Assembly (NCBI GenBank): GCA_963698495.1
Contig: CAVORB010000027.1
Location: forward strand, 13,474 to 77,473
DNA: 64,000 bases
Source of the DNA: CAVORB01 sp963698495
Lineage (GTDB): Bacteria > Pseudomonadota > Gammaproteobacteria > Chromatiales > Chromatiaceae
Direction: 5' to 3'
The translations under genes and the position numbers were made by a program. Below, one piece after another: positions 60,834-64,000 of the stretch (the first letter of the stretch is position 1; each line of letters opens with the position of its first letter). A model generated the notes under the pieces. That model was given only the letters and a program-made list of their open reading frames with translations, ran no database searches and was not told the origin of the DNA.

Positions 60834-62174
60834 TCAGCGGGCAACCTCGGCGCGCACCAGGTCCGCCAATCGGTTGGCGATGGTCAGGACCTGCGCGTCC
60901 TCGACCCCCTCGACCATGACCCGCATCAGGGGCTCGGTGCCGGACGGGCGCAGGAGCACCCGGCCGAGGCCGTCGAGCTCCCGCTCCGCGGATATCACCG
61001 CGTCCTGAACCGCGGGTATGGACATGACGTCGATCCGTTGGCTCAGCCGCACGTTGATCAGGTGCTGCGGGTACTTCTCCACCTCGCCCGCGAGCTCGGC
61101 GAGGGGGCGCCCGCCGCGGACCAGCTCGGCCAGGACCTGAAGGGCGGCGATGATACCGTCGCCGGTCGTGGTGCGATCGCGGCAGATGATGTGCCCCGAG
61201 GGCTCGCCGCCGAGGATCCCTCCGTCGCGTTTCAGCCGCTCCATGATGTAGCGGTCGCCGACCCGGGTGCGGACGAATCCAACCCCGAGCCGCTGCAAGC
61301 CGTGCTCGAGACCGAGGTTGCTCATCAGGGTCCCGACCACCTCGCCGACCAGCCCTCCCTCCCCTTGGCGCGACTTGGCGATGATGTAGATCAGCTGATC
61401 GCCGTCCACCAGGTTGCCCTGTGCATCGACCATCAGCACCCGGTCGCCGTCACCGTCGAAGGCGATGCCGAGGTCCGCGCCCTCGCGCACGACGGCCTCG
61501 ATCAGGGTCTGGGGATTGGTGGAACCGACCGCACGATTGATGTTGAAGCCATCCGGCTCGTCGCCGATGGCGACGACGCTGGCGCCGAGCTCCTCGAACA
61601 CGCAGGGCGCGACATGGTAGGTGGCGCCATGGGCGCAGTCGACCACCAGCTTCAGCCCCTTGAGGCTCATCGCGGAGGGGATGGTGCTCTTGCAGAACTC
61701 GATGTAGCGGCCCTGTGCGTCGTCGACCCGTTTGACCTTGCCGAGATCCGCCGCCTCTACCGTCGTCAGCGGCTGCTCCAGGGCTTGCTCGATGGCCAGC
61801 TCGACCTCGTCCGCGAGCTTGTCCCCCTCGGCGTTGAAGAACTTGATGCCGTTGTCCTCGTAGGGGTTGTGGGATGCGCTGATGACGATGCCGGCCACCG
61901 CGCGCAGGGTGCGGGTGAGGTAGGCGATGCCCGGGGTGGGCATGGGACCGAGCAGGCGGATGTTGGTCCCCGCGGCCACCAGCCCCGCCTCCAGGGCCGA
62001 TTCGAACATGTAGCCGGAGATCCGGGTGTCCTTGCCGATGAGCACCTTGCCGCCGCGGCCATTGGCGAGCACGCGACCCGCGGCCCAGCCGAGCTTGAGC
62101 ATGAAGTCCGGCGTGATGATCCCCTCGCCCACGCGGCCGCGGATGCCGTCCGTGCCAAAGTACTTTCGCGTCAC
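60834..62174 (-). CDS. glmM: Phosphoglucosamine mutase
   Basis: A 446-residue enzyme converting glucosamine 6-phosphate to glucosamine 1-phosphate for peptidoglycan and LPS precursors. MTRKYFGTDGIRGRVGEGIITPDFMLKLGWAAGRVL is the standard start; the phosphoserine is Ser101 in ISASHNPYEDNGIKFF; AFDGDGDRVLMVD binds magnesium; GGEPSGHIICRDRTTTGDGI is the sugar-binding loop; RPSGTEPLMRVMVEG closes the site. It follows folP, as in most Gammaproteobacteria. Confidence 0.98.
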   Translation of the reverse strand: MTRKYFGTDGIRGRVGEGIITPDFMLKLGWAAGRVLANGRGGKVLIGKDTRISGYMFESALEAGLVAAGTNIRLLGPMPTPGIAYLTRTLRAVAGIVISASHNPYEDNGIKFFNAEGDKLADEVELAIEQALEQPLTTVEAADLGKVKRVDDAQGRYIEFCKSTIPSAMSLKGLKLVVDCAHGATYHVAPCVFEELGASVVAIGDEPDGFNINRAVGSTNPQTLIEAVVREGADLGIAFDGDGDRVLMVDAQGNLVDGDQLIYIIAKSRQGEGGLVGEVVGTLMSNLGLEHGLQRLGVGFVRTRVGDRYIMERLKRDGGILGGEPSGHIICRDRTTTGDGIIAALQVLAELVRGGRPLAELAGEVEKYPQHLINVRLSQRIDVMSIPAVQDAVISAERELDGLGRVLLRPSGTEPLMRVMVEGVEDAQVLTIANRLADLVRAEVAR

Positions 62175-62216
62175 GATTTACCCCCTCGCCGATTGCGCGA
62201 TCGCGTTCCGAGATGT

Positions 62217-63049
62217 TCAGTCGCCGCCCAGCGCCTGGACGACGCGCAGCGCATCCACGGTCGGCGCCACGTCATGCACACGCACCACGAGCGCCCCCCG
62301 CTCCACCGCGAGCACCGCGGCGGCCAGGCTGCCGGCGAGCCGCTCGTCCACCTCCCGCCCGGTCAGCGCCCCGATCATCGACTTGCGCGACAGGCCGACG
62401 ATCACGGGCAGATCCAGGGCGGAGAGCGCCGGGAGTCCGGCCAGCAACGCCAGATTGTGTGCCAGCGTCTTGCCGAACCCGAACCCCGGGTCGATCAGCA
62501 GGCGTTCGCGGGGGATCCCCGCTTGCACGCATGCGCGCACCCTGTCTCGGAGAAAGTCGGCCACCTCGGCAACGACATCCCCGTAGCTGGGCTCCTGCTG
62601 CATGGTACCGGGCTCGCCGCGCATGTGCATCAGGCAGATGGGGACGGCGGCCTCCCGGCGCGGCAGCGAGCGCCCCCGGCAAGCGCAGCGCACGCACATC
62701 GTTGATCAGGCCGGCGCCCGCGGCGACCGCGGCACGCATCACCTCTGGCTTGCTGGTGTCAACGGAGATAGGCAGCGCGACGCGCGCCGCCACCGCCTCG
62801 ATGACGGGGACGACCCTTGCGATCTCGTCCGCCGCGCTGACGGAGGAGGCGCCGGGGCGGGTCGACTCGCCGCCGACATCGATGATATCGGCCCCCTCCT
62901 CCGCCATGCGTTCCGCACGGCGGACGGCGATATCGGGGCTGAAGAAGACGCCGCCATCCGAGAAGGAGTCGGGGGTGACGTTGAGCACCCCCATGCACGC
63001 AGGGCCGGCGCAGGTCAAGGGACCTGCCCCCGCAGTCCAACAGGCGCAC
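62217..63049 (-). CDS. folP: Dihydropteroate synthase, two frameshifts
   Basis: About 276 residues when corrected. The enzyme joins p-aminobenzoate to the pterin in folate synthesis. Three frames carry pieces of one protein: RLLDCGGRSLDLRRPCV; then MGVLNVTPDSFSDGGVFF, GADIIDVGGESTRPGA, SVDTSKPEVMRAAVAAGAGLINDVRALRLPGAL; then REAAVPICLMHMRGEPGTMQ, LLIDPGFGFGKTLAHNLALL, VGLSRKSMIG and a C-terminus with RVHDVAPTVDALRVVQAL. Removing one C near 62994 and one C near 62662 restores the frame. The start GTG 63049 gives the usual N-terminus. Conserved on both sides of each break, so sequence error is more likely than inactivation. Confidence 0.88.
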
Positions 63050-63072
63050 GGAGGTCCCGCGCCGCTGCCGGG

Positions 63073-64000
63073 TCAGTGCTCGCCCGCCGGGCCGCCGATG
63101 GGCCCGTCGCCCGCGGTTCCCTTCGCCTCGGCCTTGGCCGCCGCGCCGCCGGAGCCGGGCTCTTCCTCCTCGTCGTCCCAGTCCCGGGGCGGGCGCGGGG
63201 TGCGGCCGGACATGATGTCGTCGATCTGGTCCGCGTCGATGGTCTCGTACTTCATCAGGGCCTCGGCCATGGCGTGGAGCTTGTCCATGTTCTCCGTCAG
63301 CAGGATCGCTTGGCGCGCTCGTAGTTGCGGTCGATGACGTTGCGCACCTCCTCGTCGATGAGGTGCGTGGTCTCGTCGGAGACGTTCTTGTGCTGGGTGA
63401 CCGAGTGGCCCAGGAAGACCTCCTGCTCGTCCTCGCTGTAGGTCAGCGGACCCAGCTTGTCGGACAGGCCCCACTTGGTCACCATGTTGCGGGCGATCTC
63501 GGTGGCGCGGTGGATGTCGTTCTGGGCCCCGGTGGTGACGTTCTCCGGCCCGAAGATCAGCTCCTCGGCGAGACGCCCGCCGAACAGGCTGGAGATCTGG
63601 CTCTCCAGGCGCTGCTTGCTGTAGCTGTAGCGGTCCTCCTCCGGTAGGAACAGGGTCACGCCCAGGGCGCGGCCGCGGGGGATGATGCTCACCTTGTGGA
63701 CCGGGTCGTGCTGGCGGCACCAGCCGCCCGACGATGGCGTGGCCGGACTCGTGATAGGCGGTGAGCTTCTTCTCGTCCTCGGACATGACCATGGAGCGGC
63801 GCTCCGCGCCCATCATGATCTTGTCCTTGGCCTTCTCGAACTCCTCCTGTCCACCAGGCGCTTGTTGGCGCGGGCGGCGAACAGGGCGGCCTCGTTTACC
63901 AGGTTGGCGAGATCGGCGCCGGAGAAGCCCGGGGTGCCGCGGGCGATGATCGAGGCCTTCACGTCCTCGCCGATCGGCACCTTGCGCATGTGCACCTTGA
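63073..64000 (-). CDS. ftsH: ATP-dependent zinc metalloprotease FtsH (C-terminal part), three frameshifts
   Basis: The last about 310 residues of the membrane-bound AAA+ protease that degrades LpxC, sigma-32 and damaged membrane proteins; the N-terminal membrane and most of the AAA domain lie beyond 64000. Visible: GTPGFSGADLANLVNEAALFAARANKRLVD (end of AAA), HESGH (zinc site HExxH), SIIPRGRALGVTLFLPEEDRYSYSKQRLESQISSLFGGRLAEELIFGPENVTTGAQNDIHRAT and ENMDKLHAMAEALMKYETIDADQIDDIMSGRTPRPP. Frames change near 63848 (one base lost), 63720 (one gained) and 63311 (one lost); corrected, the protein is normal. It precedes folP and glmM. Confidence 0.92.
   Translation of the reverse strand, partial: QGAHAQGADRRGREGLDHRPRHPGLLRRRSRQPGKRGRPVRRPRQQAPGGQEEFEKAKDKIMMGAERRSMVMSEDEKKLTAYHESGHAIVGRLVPPARPGPQGEHHPPRPRPGRDPVPTGGGPLQLQQAAPGEPDLQPVRRASRRGADLRAGERHHRGPERHPPRHRDRPQHGDQVGPVRQAGSADLQRGRAGGLPGPLGHPAQERLRRDHAPHRRGGAQRHRPQLRARQAILLTENMDKLHAMAEALMKYETIDADQIDDIMSGRTPRPPRDWDDEEEEPGSGGAAAKAEAKGTAGDGPIGGPAGEH

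Overview
The window is GC-rich chromosomal DNA that most likely comes from a purple sulfur bacterium (Gammaproteobacteria, Chromatiales, Chromatiaceae-like). The strongest clues are a high-potential iron-sulfur protein (HiPIP) with a Tat signal, a soluble NAD-reducing [NiFe] hydrogenase (HoxF/HoxU), and a gammaproteobacterial housekeeping gene order. I could not run a similarity search, so the genus is open. I see no rRNA, tRNA, CRISPR array, transposase or prophage.

Layout. 1-2 kb: the end of a hox operon (hoxU cut by the window edge, hoxF with a frameshift). 2.2-16 kb: stress, redox and envelope genes: a small heat-shock protein with a sigma-32-like promoter, HiPIP, an NlpC/P60 lipoprotein, a membrane-anchored Mrr-like protein whose catalytic lysine is replaced, MsrPQ, PgpA, a large MscK-type mechanosensitive channel, an unknown membrane protein and a patatin lipoprotein.

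16-40 kb is the unusual part. Almost every product is exported, and the region is divided into three modules, each next to its own AraC-type regulator (23.5, 32.7 and 39.2 kb). Module 1 has a 961-residue DUF1254/DUF1214 protein, a secreted beta-propeller-like protein, a FadL-type outer-membrane channel and a Tat protein. Module 2 has a second DUF1254/DUF1214 protein followed by small lipoproteins, a twin-CX3C protein, a paralogue of the Tat protein, an outer-membrane beta-barrel, a LysM-HdeA fusion, a DUF2092 protein and two small secreted proteins. Module 3 has a DUF3313 protein, a patatin lipoprotein and an arylsulfatase. Four proteins in modules 1 and 2 share a short motif, GxPxTPxS[YF]AGxxRRxxxRA. 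A 16-nt site, TTG[AG]CATTT[TC]GCGACA, sits between regulator and targets in modules 1 and 3. This regulon is the best candidate here for an undescribed system, perhaps for envelope remodelling or use of hydrophobic or sulfated compounds.

40-64 kb is housekeeping: glyA-nrdR-ribD-ribE-ribBA-ribH-nusB-thiL; yqcC/dapB; hrcA-grpE-dnaK-dnaJ with a perfect CIRCE operator; divergent nadK-recN; fur/bamE; ratA-rnfH; a sodium-dependent transporter; and ftsH-folP-glmM. A c-type cytochrome flanked by REP-like repeats lies between dnaJ and dapB.

Sequence quality: nine single-base frameshifts interrupt otherwise conserved or coherent reading frames (hoxF, the 13-kb membrane protein, two small secreted proteins, folP twice, ftsH three times). 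Five of them fall in the last 1.4 kb, so I read them mainly as sequencing errors rather than real pseudogenes.
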